A DNA stretch of 64,000 bases from Streptomyces sp. CC228A (GCF_021390935.1 NZ_JAJPUI010000008.1:1-64000), one strand, 5' to 3'. Counted from the first letter of the stretch, positions 17,505 to 26,635 are shown. Program-made: numbers and translations. Notes: generated by a model not told the origin, from the letters alone.

Positions 17505-18013
17505 GTGACCCACGCACCCGAACGCGACCTCGTCCGGGAACTCACCGCCGACCACGCCCGGGTGCACCGGCTCCTGGACCGCGTGCGGCAGGCACCACCG
17601 GGCAGCGCCGACCGCCGGTCCCTGGTCGACGAGGCGGCGCGCACCCTGGCGGTGCACCTGGAGAAGGAGCGGAGGGTCCTGCGGCCCGCCGTGCTCGACT
17701 GGGTGCCGCGCGGTGCGCGGGCCTGGGCCGACCGGCTCGCCGCCGACCACGGCGCACTGCACGTCACCCTGCGGAAGGCGGCGGACGTGCCGCCGGAGGA
17801 CGACCGGTACGGCGAGGTCGTCCTGGAACTGGTGGAACGGGCGGCCGCCCACACCCGGTGGGTGGAGCAGCGCCTGCTGCCGCGCCTCCAGCCGGCGTGT
17901 CCGCCGGAGGAGCTGCGCCGGCTGGGGGAGGAGGCCCGGGACCTCCGGCTCCCCGCGTCCCTCCGCGGACCCGCACCGGGCCGGGGCCGGCTGCGGCGGA
18001 TGCTCGGGGGTGA
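17505..18013 (+). CDS. Hemerythrin HHE domain protein (C-terminal frame slip)
   Basis: A four-helix hemerythrin-like protein of about 170 residues. ELTADHARVHRLLDRV, LAVHLEKERRVLRPAVLDW, LAADHGALHVTL and RAAAHTRWVEQRLLPRL supply the His and Glu ligands of a di-iron site. The GTG at 17505 has GGGGAGG in front. The literal frame does not stop until 18461, inside the opposite panE gene, but adding one G to the G5 run at 18006-18010 brings a TGA at once and gives an ending (RRMLGG) typical of this family. The terminator hairpin at 18038 supports the shorter end. It may sense or scavenge O2 or NO next to the oxidase genes. Confidence 0.75.
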
Positions 18014-18037
18014 GAGGAGCAGCACCAGGCCGCCGCA

Positions 18038-18060
18038 CCGGGCCCGGCCCGGGGGCCCGG
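18038..18060. terminator. Hairpin between convergent hemerythrin and panE genes
   Basis: An 8-bp perfect stem (CCGGGCCC at 18038-18045 with GGGCCCGG at 18053-18060) and a 7-base loop, placed between the expected hemerythrin stop and the panE stop. It is suitable as a bidirectional terminator. Confidence 0.5.
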
Positions 18061-18112
18061 CCCCTCCCGGCCGCCGCGACACCGGACGGGGAGGGCGGAG
18101 GGATTCCCTGCG

Positions 18113-19147
18113 TCAGCGCGCCGCAGTCAGAGCGGCGTACAGCTCGGGCCCCGACCAGCGGCGCGCCCCGCCGGGCCCGGCGGCCTCCGCCTCCCGTACG
18201 AGCTCGACCAGGCGGGCGTTGACCGGCGCGGCCAGCCCGTGGCGGGCGGCCAGCGCCACCACCTCCCCCTGGAGGGCGTCGACCTCCGTGGGCCGACCGC
18301 GCTCCAGGTCCTCCCACATGGACGAGCGGGCCTGTGCGTCCACCCGCAGCGACGCGGCGGCCGCCCGGCGGAACAGCCCGTCCGGCAACCTCAGCAGCAG
18401 CGGTGTCACCGCGGCGGGCACCGGCCCCAACCGCGCCGGTGCGACGCCCTCCGCCCGGTAGGCGGCCAGGGCCTCCGCCTGGCACAGGGCCAGGCACCGC
18501 CGGTACGCGCGGGTGCCGAGCTGCTCCCGCAGGGGCAGGCCCGACAGGGCGTTCACGGCGTTGTTCAGGTTCATCAGGAGCTTGGCGTACCGCACGGCCC
18601 GCATGTCGGCCCGCGGCTCCACCGGCAGCCCCGCCTCCCGGAGCGCGGCGACCAGCGGCCGGGCGGCGGGCACCTCGTCCACCATCAGCGCGCCGGCCGT
18701 CCCCTGGTGGAAGGCCGCGGGGCCGGTCCGCAGCACGTTGTACGGCACCATCCCGGCCACCACGGGCGTCCCGGCGGGCAGCGCCTCCCGCAGGGCCTCC
18801 GGGCCGCGCAGCCCGTTCTGGAAGCTCACGACCGCGGTGTGCGGGCCGAGGTGCGGGGCGCACGCCTCCGCCGCCGCACGCGTGTCGCGCGCCTTCACGG
18901 TGACGAGCACGACGTCGGAGCCCGCGACCGCCGACGCCTCGGTGGCGGTACGCAGCAGCCGGGGCGGCACGTGCGCGTCAGGCCGGCCCCCGCCGCTCAG
19001 CCGCAGGCCGCGCTCCCGTACGTCCGCCATGGCGGGGGCGCGCCCGACGAGGGTGACCGCGCAGTCCGCGCGCGGCGACGCCGCAAGGGCTCCGCCCAGG
19101 TGGCAGCCGACGCTGCCCGCGCCGAACACGGTGACCTTCAGTGGCAT
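18113..19147 (-). CDS. panE: 2-dehydropantoate 2-reductase
   Basis: A 344-residue ketopantoate reductase (PanE/ApbA family) that reduces ketopantoate to pantoate with NADPH in pantothenate synthesis. The Rossmann motif VFGAGSVGCHLGG is at the N terminus; SFQNGLRGPEAL and MVPYNVLRTGPAAFHQG follow. The catalytic lysine lies in YAKLLMNLNNAVNALSG near residue 193, and the C-terminal SMWEDLERGRPTEVDALQGE is the family signature. I use the ATG at 19147, where homology begins; the same frame is open far upstream by GC bias only. It stands alone. panD occurs at 57924 in this window. Confidence 0.9.
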   Translation of the reverse strand: MPLKVTVFGAGSVGCHLGGALAASPRADCAVTLVGRAPAMADVRERGLRLSGGGRPDAHVPPRLLRTATEASAVAGSDVVLVTVKARDTRAAAEACAPHLGPHTAVVSFQNGLRGPEALREALPAGTPVVAGMVPYNVLRTGPAAFHQGTAGALMVDEVPAARPLVAALREAGLPVEPRADMRAVRYAKLLMNLNNAVNALSGLPLREQLGTRAYRRCLALCQAEALAAYRAEGVAPARLGPVPAAVTPLLLRLPDGLFRRAAAASLRVDAQARSSMWEDLERGRPTEVDALQGEVVALAARHGLAAPVNARLVELVREAEAAGPGGARRWSGPELYAALTAAR

Positions 19148-19320
19148 GCGGCCAGTGTGGCCCGGCACCCGCCCCGCGTCGAGGGCGGTGCCCGCACCCG
19201 CCCCCGCCGCCGCACCCCGGTCGGTGGCCGGCGCCCTACGGGCTCCCCGCGGCGCCGGGCGCTGCCGTGGGCCGCGTGCCGTCCGGTGCCGGGTGCGCGT
19301 GCCCCGGTCGGCGGCGGGCG

Positions 19321-20862
19321 CTACGCCCCGTCGGGTTCCGGCGCCGCCGCCGCGTCCGGCTCCGGCGGGTCGGCCGCCTTGCGGCCCACCGCCGACACGG
19401 GCCGCGTGTGGATGAACAGCTCCTTGCGGCCGGGCGGCGCCGCCCGGTGCTCCGGGACCGGCAGCTCGTACGTCACCGGGCGCCGGTGGTCGGCGATCTG
19501 ACGCTCCGGGTTGTAGACCCGGCCGAACTTCCACAGCATCCGGGCGAAGTTCGTCTGCCCCCGCATCAGGTTGCGGCCCAGCACCCCGGCGGCGCGCAGG
19601 GCCGTGCGCATCCCCAGGTGCTTGCGGTTGAGGACCGCCTGCGTGCGGACCAGCTCGCGGTAGAACACGTCCAGCGGCAGCTTGGTCGGCACGACCGCGT
19701 GCTGGATGTCGAAGAGGCGGTAGTCCCGCGTGGTGAGCTGCCGCGACTCCGTGTGCCAGATCTCCGTGCCCGGGTACGGGGTCATCACCGTCAGGTGCAC
19801 GATCTCCGGCACGGCCAGGGCGAACTCCCGCACGAGCCGGAAGCGCTCCTCGTCCCACGCCGGGTCGACGATCAGGTTGATCGCCACCATGATCCCCATG
19901 CGCCGCGCGGCTTCCAGCGCCTTGAAGTTCTCGTCCGGGCTCACCCGCTTGCGGTACAGGTCGAGGCCCTCCGCGTCGATGGCCTCCATGCCGAGGAACA
20001 TGTACCGCAGCCCGAGCCGCCTCCACCGCTCGAAGACCTCCTCGTTGCGCAGGAGGACGTCGCTGCGGGTCTCCAGGTAGTAGCTCTTCCGGATGCGGCG
20101 CCGTTCCAGGGCCGCCGCGATGCCGTGGCCGTGCTCCGGTTTGATGAACGCGACGTCGTCGACGATGAAGACGTTCGGCTCCGCGATGGAGGCCATCTCC
20201 TCCGCCGCGGCCTCCGGCGACGCCCTGCGGTAGCTGCGGCCGTAGAACGTCCACGCCGAGCAGAACGAGCAGTCCCACGGGCAGCCCCGGGTGAACTCGA
20301 TGGACGCGCACGGATCCAGCTCGCCGATGAAGTAGCGGTGCCGCTTGCGGGTGAGGTCGCGGGCCGGCCGAGGCCGGTCCAGGCTGTCCAGCAGCAGCGG
20401 CGCCGGCCCCCGGCCCTCCGCGCACACGACACCGGGCACCGTCGCCAGGCCGCCGTCCCGCGCCGCCTGCAGCAGCGGCGCCACGGCGGGCTCGCCCTCT
20501 CCCCGTACGACCGCGTCCACCGCGCCCTCGGCCTGCCGCAGCACGTGGTCGGCGATGAAGGAGACGCTGTGCCCGCCGAAGAACACGAAGCAGCCGGGCG
20601 AAGCCGCCTTGGCCCGTCGTGCGATCTCGATGGCCTCCGGGATGTTCGCCAGGTAGTTGAGGGAGACGCCGAGCGCCTCGGGGGCGAACGAGCGCAGTTC
20701 CTCGTCCAGCAGCCGGTGCGACAGCACCTGGAGGTCCACGACGCGGACCTCGTGCCCGGCGTCCCGCGCCGCGGCCGCCACCCGTTCCAGGCCCAGGGGT
20801 TCGAGCCGCAGGAAGATCTCCGAGTACATCAGGGCACTGGGGTGGACCAGCATCACGCGCAT
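19321..20862 (-). CDS. hpnR: B12-binding radical SAM protein, probable hopanoid C-3 methylase
   Basis: A 513-residue class B radical SAM methylase. The N-terminal cobalamin-binding domain begins VMLVHPSALMYSEIFLRLEP and has FVFFGGHSVSF. The radical SAM domain carries the cluster motif RGCPWDCSFCSAW (CxxxCxxC type), followed by IFIVDDVAFI-like and LGMEAIDAEGL segments. The C-terminal NFARMLWKFGRVYNPE and ADHRRPVTYE stretches match HpnR as I know it. HpnR adds a methyl group at C-3 of hopanoids in the membrane. No hopanoid cyclase gene is in this window, so the assignment rests on sequence alone. The Ala/Pro-rich C-terminal tail is unusual. Confidence 0.8.
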   Translation of the reverse strand: MRVMLVHPSALMYSEIFLRLEPLGLERVAAAARDAGHEVRVVDLQVLSHRLLDEELRSFAPEALGVSLNYLANIPEAIEIARRAKAASPGCFVFFGGHSVSFIADHVLRQAEGAVDAVVRGEGEPAVAPLLQAARDGGLATVPGVVCAEGRGPAPLLLDSLDRPRPARDLTRKRHRYFIGELDPCASIEFTRGCPWDCSFCSAWTFYGRSYRRASPEAAAEEMASIAEPNVFIVDDVAFIKPEHGHGIAAALERRRIRKSYYLETRSDVLLRNEEVFERWRRLGLRYMFLGMEAIDAEGLDLYRKRVSPDENFKALEAARRMGIMVAINLIVDPAWDEERFRLVREFALAVPEIVHLTVMTPYPGTEIWHTESRQLTTRDYRLFDIQHAVVPTKLPLDVFYRELVRTQAVLNRKHLGMRTALRAAGVLGRNLMRGQTNFARMLWKFGRVYNPERQIADHRRPVTYELPVPEHRAAPPGRKELFIHTRPVSAVGRKAADPPEPDAAAAPEPDGA

Positions 20863-21033
20863 GGGGTTCTCCAGCCGGGCGGGTACGGGTGACCGGACGG
20901 GTGCGGGGGCGGGGGTCGGCGGGACGGGCGCCGGACGGCCCGCGCGGAGACGGTCGGGCGGCGGGTGGCGGTGCCCGCGGGCGACGGGGACCGCCCCGCC
21001 CGGGACGGTTCCCGGCGGGCTGCGGGGCGGACG

Positions 21034-21354
21034 TCACTCGCGGCTCCAGACCAAGCGGACCGCGAAGTTCACCTCCGCCGTGCCCCGCGCCACGATGACG
21101 CCCGTCTCGCCGCCCATCTTCAGACCGAACTCGATCTCCGTCCGGTCGGGGCCTAGCTGCCGAACCGACCGGGTGACCTCGGACAGCGCCGGTCGGAGCC
21201 GCTCCAGGGCTTCCTGGAGCGACGCCTGGACGCGGGCCGCCGGCCCTTCCTCGGGCACCCGTTCCGGCAGCGGCCCCACGAGGCCGTCGTCGACCTCGAA
21301 GACGGCCGTCCGCTCACCGTCCTCGTCCACCGCCATCGTGATCAGCTGCGCCAC
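21034..21354 (-). CDS. Trypco1 domain protein (CU044_2847 type)
   Basis: A protein of about 106 residues resembling the trypsin-co-occurring domain 1 family. The C-terminal strand-rich part, TEIEFGLKMGGETGVIVARGTAEVNFAVRLVWSR, is the clearest match. The middle is an amphipathic helix (ALERLRPALSEVTRSVRQL). The start is uncertain: GTG at 21354 or ATG at 21336. Such domains occur next to trypsin-like proteases or NLR-like effectors in conflict systems; here no protease is adjacent, so its partner is unknown. Confidence 0.6.
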   Translation of the reverse strand: MAQLITMAVDEDGERTAVFEVDDGLVGPLPERVPEEGPAARVQASLQEALERLRPALSEVTRSVRQLGPDRTEIEFGLKMGGETGVIVARGTAEVNFAVRLVWSRE

Positions 21355-21775
21355 GCCGCCAGCCTGACCCGCTCGACCGGGCAGCGCACCCCGGAACGGT
21401 CCGTACGGACCACGGCCCGCTCTCCGTGGCTGCTTTTCGACCTTCGTCCCCGGGGCCCGGTTTCCCGGGCGTGTCGCCACGGAAGGACTTCCCACGGCGG
21501 GGGACGACACAGAAACACCGCGCGTGACGCCGGACCGGGCGGGACGCCGGGGGCCCGAGGGGGACAAGGGGGACGCGGGGCCGGGCGGGACGCGGCCGCG
21601 GAAGCGGGCGCCCGCGACACGTACAGGACACGGAACGGACCGCGGAGCGGAAGACGGAACGGACACGGGAAAAGTGTTGTCGGCGCGGCTGCGCCCGATC
21701 TCCTCTGTACCGGACCCCACGGCGGTCCGGCGGCCTTCGCCATGACGAGAGACGAGAGCAGAGAGCGGAGTACTC

Positions 21776-22766
21776 GTGCAGCACAGCCAGTTCTACGATC
21801 CCCACGACGACGACCGCCCGGAGGACCGGCCGGGCAGACGCGCCGAGGCGGCCCGCACCCGGCGGCACGCCCGCGCGAAGCGGCGGTGGACGTACCAGGG
21901 CGCCGGCACGGTCGTCGCCGGAGCGGTGGCGCTGGCGGCCGTGACGGCGGGCACCCTCGTGCTCGGCGGTACGGGCGGCGACGGCACCTCCGCCGCCACC
22001 GGTGCGGTGGACCCCGAGCGGACGCCGGGCGGTGGAGCCGGCCTCACCGGGGACCGTGCCCGCGCGTCGGAGGCCGCGGCCGGCGAAGGCCCGCGCGGTA
22101 CGGCCCCGGCGTCCCCGCCCCCGGCGGCCCCGGAGTCCGCCGCGGGCTCGGCACCGCCCCGCACGGGCATATCCGCGGCGGCGAGCCCCGCACCCTCCGC
22201 CCCGGCGTCGCCCCGCGGCCCCGGCTCCGACCCGCAGCGGGCCGCGGAGCCGGATACGGCCGCCCCGACGCCCCGCACCTTCCACGCCGGCGGCACCACG
22301 GGCACCGGAGCCGGGCCCTCACCGGCCGCCACCCCGCGAGCCGGTCAGCCGCCGCAGGCGGCGCCGCCCCGGCGGGGCCGCCGCCGGACACGCCCGCCGC
22401 GTCGCGGACCTGGTCAACGCGGAGCGCGCCAGGGCCGGCTGCCCCGCCCTGCGCGTCAACACCCGGCTGCAGCGGGCCGCGCAGGCCCACGCGGAGGACA
22501 TGGCCAGGCGCAACTACTACCGGCACGACAGCCCGGAAGGGCGGGACGCCGGGGACCGGATGCGGCAGGCGGGCTACCGGTGGAGCACCTGGGGAGAGAA
22601 CATCCACCGGGGCCCGAAGGACCCGGTCACCGCGATGCGCGACTGGATGAAGAGCCCGGGCCACCGCGAGAACATCCTCAACTGCGCCTTCCGCGACATC
22701 GGCGTCGGGGTCGACCTGCGCTCCAACGGCCCCTGGTGGGTGCAGAACTTCGGCGTCGCGGGCTGA
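21776..22766 (+). pseudogene. Membrane-anchored CAP/SCP-domain protein, one-base frameshift
   Basis: The first 200 codons encode a basic N terminus, one transmembrane helix (AGTVVAGAVALAAVTAGTLVL) and a Pro/Ala-rich spacer. The CAP domain is in the next frame from about 22371: VADLVNAERARAGCPALRVN, HAEDMARRNYYRHDSPEG, WSTWGENIHRGP, WMKSPGHRENIL, and a WWVQNFG end. Removing one C from the C4 run at 22367-22370 fuses the two parts smoothly (APPGGAAAGHARR). CAP proteins are secreted, often with lipid or peptide ligands. The start is GTG with GGAG upstream. It faces a second CAP gene. Confidence 0.75.
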
Positions 22767-22786
22767 CGCGCGGGCGGCCGCGGCCG

Positions 22787-23543
22787 CTACCCTCCCGCCG
22801 TGCCGGCCGGGGGCCCGGCGAGGGTCTGCACCCACACCGTGCCCTCCGGCCCCGGCACCGCCGCCACACCGGTGTCCCGGTACGCGCAGCCGAGCATGTT
22901 CTCCTCGTGGACGGACCCGTCCATCCAGTCCTCCACCACCGTCGCCGCGTCCCGGGGCCCGCGGTGCAGGTTCTCCGCCCACGCGCTCGCGGGGTAGCCG
23001 GCGTCGGCGATCCGCGCGTCGGCGTGCCGCCCCTCCGGACTGGCGTGGTCGAAGTAGCCGCGCGCCACCATGTCCCGGGCGTGCGCCCGTGCGGCGGCCG
23101 TCAGCCGCGGATCGAGCCGCAGCGGACCGCAGCCGGCCCGCGCCCGGCGGGCGTTGACCAGGTCCGTGAGGCGCTGCTCCACGGCGGGCGCGGCGGACCG
23201 CGTCGCGGAGGGCGAGGGCGACGGCGGCGGAGCGGTGCGCGAGGCCCGCACCGACGGCCGGGGGGACGGCACCGCCGTCTGCTGCCGCACCCGCGGCGCG
23301 GACGGCGCGGGCGGCTGCGACAGGACCGCGGCGTGCGGCGCGGACACCGGTACGTCCCCGGTGCCCGCGCCCGGCCACAGCAGCCCCAGCAGCAGCACCC
23401 CCGCGACAACGCCTCCCACCCCGGCGTACGGCGGCCACCGCCCCGCACCGGTACCCGCGGCGGCCCCACCCTGCGCGGGAGCCCCACCTTGTGCGGGAGC
23501 CCCGGCCCCGGCCTCGGCACCCGGACCCGCTGCCGCGGAGCCC
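22787..23543 (-). pseudogene. Transmembrane and CAP-domain C-terminal part of a sigma-factor fusion
   Basis: This part lies in a different frame from the sigma-factor gene immediately upstream. It reads Ala/Gly-rich linker, one transmembrane helix (VGGVVAGVLLLGLLWPG), a Ser/Pro/Ala spacer, and then a CAP domain: LTDLVNARRARAGCGPLRLD, ARDMVARGYFDHASPEG, WAENLHRGP, HEENMLGCAYRDTG. Adding one base to the C5 run at 23544-23548 joins it to the sigma frame. No ribosome binding site or start is seen at its own front, so it is almost certainly the C-terminal half of one long protein with the CAP domain outside the cell. Confidence 0.7.
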
Positions 23544-24615
23544 CCTCACCTGGCAGACCACCCCCAGCCCCTTCCTCATCGGGTCCCACCTGCGCCGCTG
23601 CTTCCACGGCGGGTCCCGCCTGCGCCGCTGATCCCGCGTCGGGTCCCGCCTGCGCCGCTGATCCCGCGTCGGGTCCCGCCTGCGCCGCTGTCTCCACGGA
23701 GTGGCCCGCCTGCGCCGCGGGCACGGCGTGGGGGCCCGCCGGTATCGGGACTGCCGGGAAGCCCGCGTCCGCCGGCGGGGCCAGGCCCGCGGCGGGGGCC
23801 GCCTCCGACGCCGCCGCGAGGGCGGACGCGCCGACCGGCACCGACGGGTAGCCGGTCAGCGGCACGACCAGGGCGAGACCCGCCAGGAGCCCTTCCGCAG
23901 GCACCAGGTCCGACCAGTGCCCGCCGCAGGCCCGGCAGCCGCGCGCGTGCCGCGCGACACGCTTGCGCCACACCCCGGCCGGCCGGCCGTCCCAGTCGTC
24001 CGTCAACCGCTCCAGCTCCCGGCAGCGCGGCCGCGCCCCCAGCGCGCGCACCACCACCCGGCCCGTCTCCAGCCGCTCCTTCAACCGCTGCACCCGCACC
24101 GCCGCGTGCCGCGCGGGCACGCCCAGCGCCTCGGCCAGCTCCGCACGCGTCAGCTCGCCCGCCGCCTCCTGCCACCACAGGGCCAGCAGCTCCCGGTCGT
24201 CCTCGTCCAGCCAGCGGGTCGCCTCCGCCACCTCCCGCCGCTGCCCCGACAGCCCCAGCCGCAGGATCGTCAGGTCTACGAAGTCGCCCGCCGGGTGGGG
24301 GCGCTCCACCGCCCGGTCGAGGGAGGCGACCGGCGCCTGCTGGCGGTCCCTCCAGCGGCGCCGCACCTGGTTCATCGCGATGGCCACCAGCCACGGCCGG
24401 AACCGGGACGGCTCCCGCAGCCCGCCGAGTCCGTCCAGCGCGCGGAACATGGTGTCCTGCACGACGTCGTCCACGTCCGCGTGACCGTCCAGCGCGCGTC
24501 CCACGATGTTGTAGACGAGCGGCAGATAGTCCGCGACGAGCCGTTCCCGGGCAGGCCCGTCACCCGCCCGTGCCGCACGGACCAGTTCGGGGCCGTGCTC
24601 GCTCTCCCAGTGCAT
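23101..24615 (-). CDS. ECF-type sigma factor with C-terminal extension (frame slips near 23546)
   Basis: Sigma-70 region 2 is clear (LVADYLPLVYNIVGRALDGHADVDDVVQDTMFRAL, RFRPWLVAIAMNQVRRRWR) and region 4 follows (DRELLALWWQEAAGELTRAELAEALGVPARHAAVRVQRLKERL). After this come a Cys-rich zinc-finger-like segment (HARGCRACGGHWSDL), a hydrophobic stretch (LLAGLALVVPLTGY), and four repeats of a Gln-Ala-Gly-Pro linker. The natural protein then continues into the membrane and CAP part at 22787-23543; in this sequence the frame slips and runs on to 23101 out of register. ATG at 24615 has GGGACGG upstream. Such membrane-tethered ECF factors are thought to be released or gated by an external signal. Confidence 0.75.
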   Translation of the reverse strand: MHWESEHGPELVRAARAGDGPARERLVADYLPLVYNIVGRALDGHADVDDVVQDTMFRALDGLGGLREPSRFRPWLVAIAMNQVRRRWRDRQQAPVASLDRAVERPHPAGDFVDLTILRLGLSGQRREVAEATRWLDEDDRELLALWWQEAAGELTRAELAEALGVPARHAAVRVQRLKERLETGRVVVRALGARPRCRELERLTDDWDGRPAGVWRKRVARHARGCRACGGHWSDLVPAEGLLAGLALVVPLTGYPSVPVGASALAAASEAAPAAGLAPPADAGFPAVPIPAGPHAVPAAQAGHSVETAAQAGPDAGSAAQAGPDAGSAAQAGPAVEAAAQVGPDEEGAGGGLPGEGAPRQRVRVPRPGPGLPHKVGLPRRVGPPRVPVRGGGRRTPGWEALSRGCCCWGCCGRARAPGTYRCPRRTPRSCRSRPRRPRRGCGSRRRCRPPGRRCGPRAPLRRRRPRPPRRGPPRPPWSSASRTWSTPAGRGPAAVRCGSIRG

Positions 24616-25066
24616 GCCGTCCGTCCCGCCTTGTCTTCCTTCTGCGCCCACGACCGCGGTGTCACCCCCGGCTCCCGCAGGTCCTTCCTCCCCGGAGACC
24701 CGGCACCGCCCCGCCGACAACACAAAAGCCGCCGGAACCCGCGGAACCCCGGTCGGCCGCCCCGGACATCCGGGGGCGGGGCCGCCTCCGCCGCACCCGC
24801 CGTCCGAGCCGTCCCCGGGCACCCGCCGCCGCGCGCACGCCCGGGAGGGCGCGGCCGTCCGCCCGAGGACCCGGCCGCACCGGACCCCCGCGAGAGGCCA
24901 CTCGCAGCGCGCCCCCGTACGACCGGGTGCCGCGAGCGCAGCAAGCCGCGGACACGTGGTGCCGCGCGCGCTGCCCCCGGCCGCGCACCGCCATGTGTAC
25001 CCGATGGGCGCCCGCCGCCCGCGCCGGGGCGGTCGGCGCGGTCCCGCCCCGGCCCGTACGCCCGGG
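24616..25066 (-). other. Upstream region of the sigma factor gene
   Basis: About 450 bases, GC-rich, between the sigma-factor start and the amidase stop. It should contain the sigma promoter. I see no conserved open frame, RNA gene or clear operator. Confidence 0.4.
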
Positions 25067-25834
25067 TCAGCGCCGCTGCAGACGGGCCACCCGCGCGCTG
25101 ATGTCGGGCAACCGGGCGTAGAGGGCGGCCCCCGGGCACCGCGTCTGGTAGCCGTCGGTGTGCCCCCCGACCACGGGGAGCCGGGCCGTCGTGCCCCGCG
25201 GATAGCGGGACTCGTCGTTCGTCGACACCAGCGCGACGGTGCCCCGCGGATCGGGCCCCCACGGGTCGAGCTTCCACGCGACGAGCCGTGCGATCGCGTC
25301 GAGCATGGGCTCCGGGACGGTCGCGCCCTCCGTGAACGTCCCGATCGCCGCGATGCCGACCGTGCCCTCGTTGAAGCCCTTGGTGTGCGCGCCGACGACC
25401 GGGCGGTCCACGCCTCCGGCGCGTCCCTCGTAGATCGTGCCGCAGGCGTCGACGAGGAAGTTGTAGCCGATGTCGTCCCAGTGCCGCCCGAAGGCGTGCC
25501 CCGCGTACAGGCCGCGCAGCAGCCGCGGCACGGACGCGCAGTCGTAGCCGTTCGGCGTACTCGTGTGGTGGATGACCGCGGCCTTCACCGCAGGCGCGTA
25601 CCGGGCGGCGGGAGCGGTGGTGACGGTCTCCGCCCGCCACGCCGCGCGCGCCACGATGACCGGCCGCGGACCCTGGTGCCGTACGGGGCGGGGCGCCGCC
25701 GAAGAGACCGACGGGGCGGCCGACTCGGGGGGCCGCGGCGCCGACGAGGGGTTGACGACCAGGCAGGTCGCCACGAGCAGCAGCAGCACGGCGAGCGCGG
25801 CGGCATGGGAACGGCGCGTGTACGGCAGCCTCAT
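25067..25834 (-). CDS. Secreted N-acetylmuramoyl-L-alanine amidase / peptidoglycan recognition protein
   Basis: A 255-residue exported amidase_2/PGRP enzyme that cleaves the lactyl-amide bond in peptidoglycan. A signal peptide or anchor (AAALAVLLLLVATCLVV) is followed by a Pro/Ser-rich spacer. The zinc ligands are visible in KAAVIHHTST (His) and VGGHTDGYQTRCPG (His and Cys), and YNFLVDACGTIYEGR is the PGRP core. The typical catalytic Tyr region is HWDDIGYNFL. The ATG at 25834 is the only sensible start. It is near other envelope genes (two CAP genes and the sigma factor), perhaps part of one regulon. Confidence 0.9.
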   Translation of the reverse strand: MRLPYTRRSHAAALAVLLLLVATCLVVNPSSAPRPPESAAPSVSSAAPRPVRHQGPRPVIVARAAWRAETVTTAPAARYAPAVKAAVIHHTSTPNGYDCASVPRLLRGLYAGHAFGRHWDDIGYNFLVDACGTIYEGRAGGVDRPVVGAHTKGFNEGTVGIAAIGTFTEGATVPEPMLDAIARLVAWKLDPWGPDPRGTVALVSTNDESRYPRGTTARLPVVGGHTDGYQTRCPGAALYARLPDISARVARLQRR

Positions 25835-26005
25835 GCTCGACGCCTCCTCACGCTGCTCCGCGCCTCCTCGCCCGCCCCGGCGTTCCGCCCACCATCGTCG
25901 CCAACGGCGGCGGTGCCCGCCCCTCGGAGTGCTCCGTACGGAAACGGGCCCGGCCGGGTGTCAGTGCCGCCCCCTACGGTGGGACCGGGTCGAGGGGGAA
26001 GGGAT

Positions 26006-26506
26006 GTGAGCGGGCACATGGCGAACGGGCAGGCGTTCGAGGCGGCCACGGGGGACGGGCCGGGCCCGCCGCACCCGGCGACGGACCCCGAAGCGGCGCA
26101 GCGGCGCGCCGCCGAGGTGCGGGTGGCGTACGAAGGGCTGCTGCAGATCCGCCGGCTCAGCCGCGACACCGGCGGCGATCCGCGGGCGGTGCCCGCATCC
26201 TGGGAGCGCCACCGGCCCGTGCGGGCGGTCGCGCTGGCCCTGGAGGCGGGCGGCTTCCCGCCGTCGGCCACGGCCCCGGACGGCACACGTGTGGCGACCG
26301 GCTACCGCGTGGCACCCGGGGACCGCCCCGGCACGGTACGGGTGGAGTGGCTCGGCCCGCCCGGCGGCGGGGCCGCGCAGGACGAGGAGCGCGCCCTGAC
26401 CGCATGCGCCCGCACGCTGGGCGGTCTCGGCTGGGAGGCCCTTCTTTACCGGGGGCCGCGCAGACGCCGCTTCCTGGAGGTGGAGCCCGCCGAGGCCGCG
26501 GCGTGA
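26006..26506 (+). CDS. Conserved hypothetical protein
   Basis: A 166-residue soluble protein that I cannot assign. It has an N-terminal helix (AAQRRAAEVRVAYEGLLQIRRLSRDTGG), a middle with RPVRAVALALEAGGFPPSATAPDGTRVATGYRV, and a C-terminal WLGPPGGGAAQDEERALTACARTLGGLGW block followed by LEVEPAE. The helix-plus-sheet pattern suggests a small ligand-binding or structural role. The GTG at 26006 has GGGAAGGGA in front; an ATG four codons later is an alternative. Confidence 0.6.
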   Translation: MSGHMANGQAFEAATGDGPGPPHPATDPEAAQRRAAEVRVAYEGLLQIRRLSRDTGGDPRAVPASWERHRPVRAVALALEAGGFPPSATAPDGTRVATGYRVAPGDRPGTVRVEWLGPPGGGAAQDEERALTACARTLGGLGWEALLYRGPRRRRFLEVEPAEAAA

Positions 26507-26635
26507 CCCGGCAGCGGGACGGCGAGCCGCCCGGCCGGTCACCCGGATGCCCCGCCCGGCCGGGCGCGGGGCGCCTGCTGCCGCGCACAGTGGAACGGCG
26601 ACGCACCGCCGCCACCGCACCGGGAGGCCCGCCTC

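Noticed and set aside
18113..21037. Continuous 974-codon minus-strand frame covering panE and hpnR
   Set aside because: Only the panE part (to 19147) is protein-like; the rest is the hpnR gene read out of frame.
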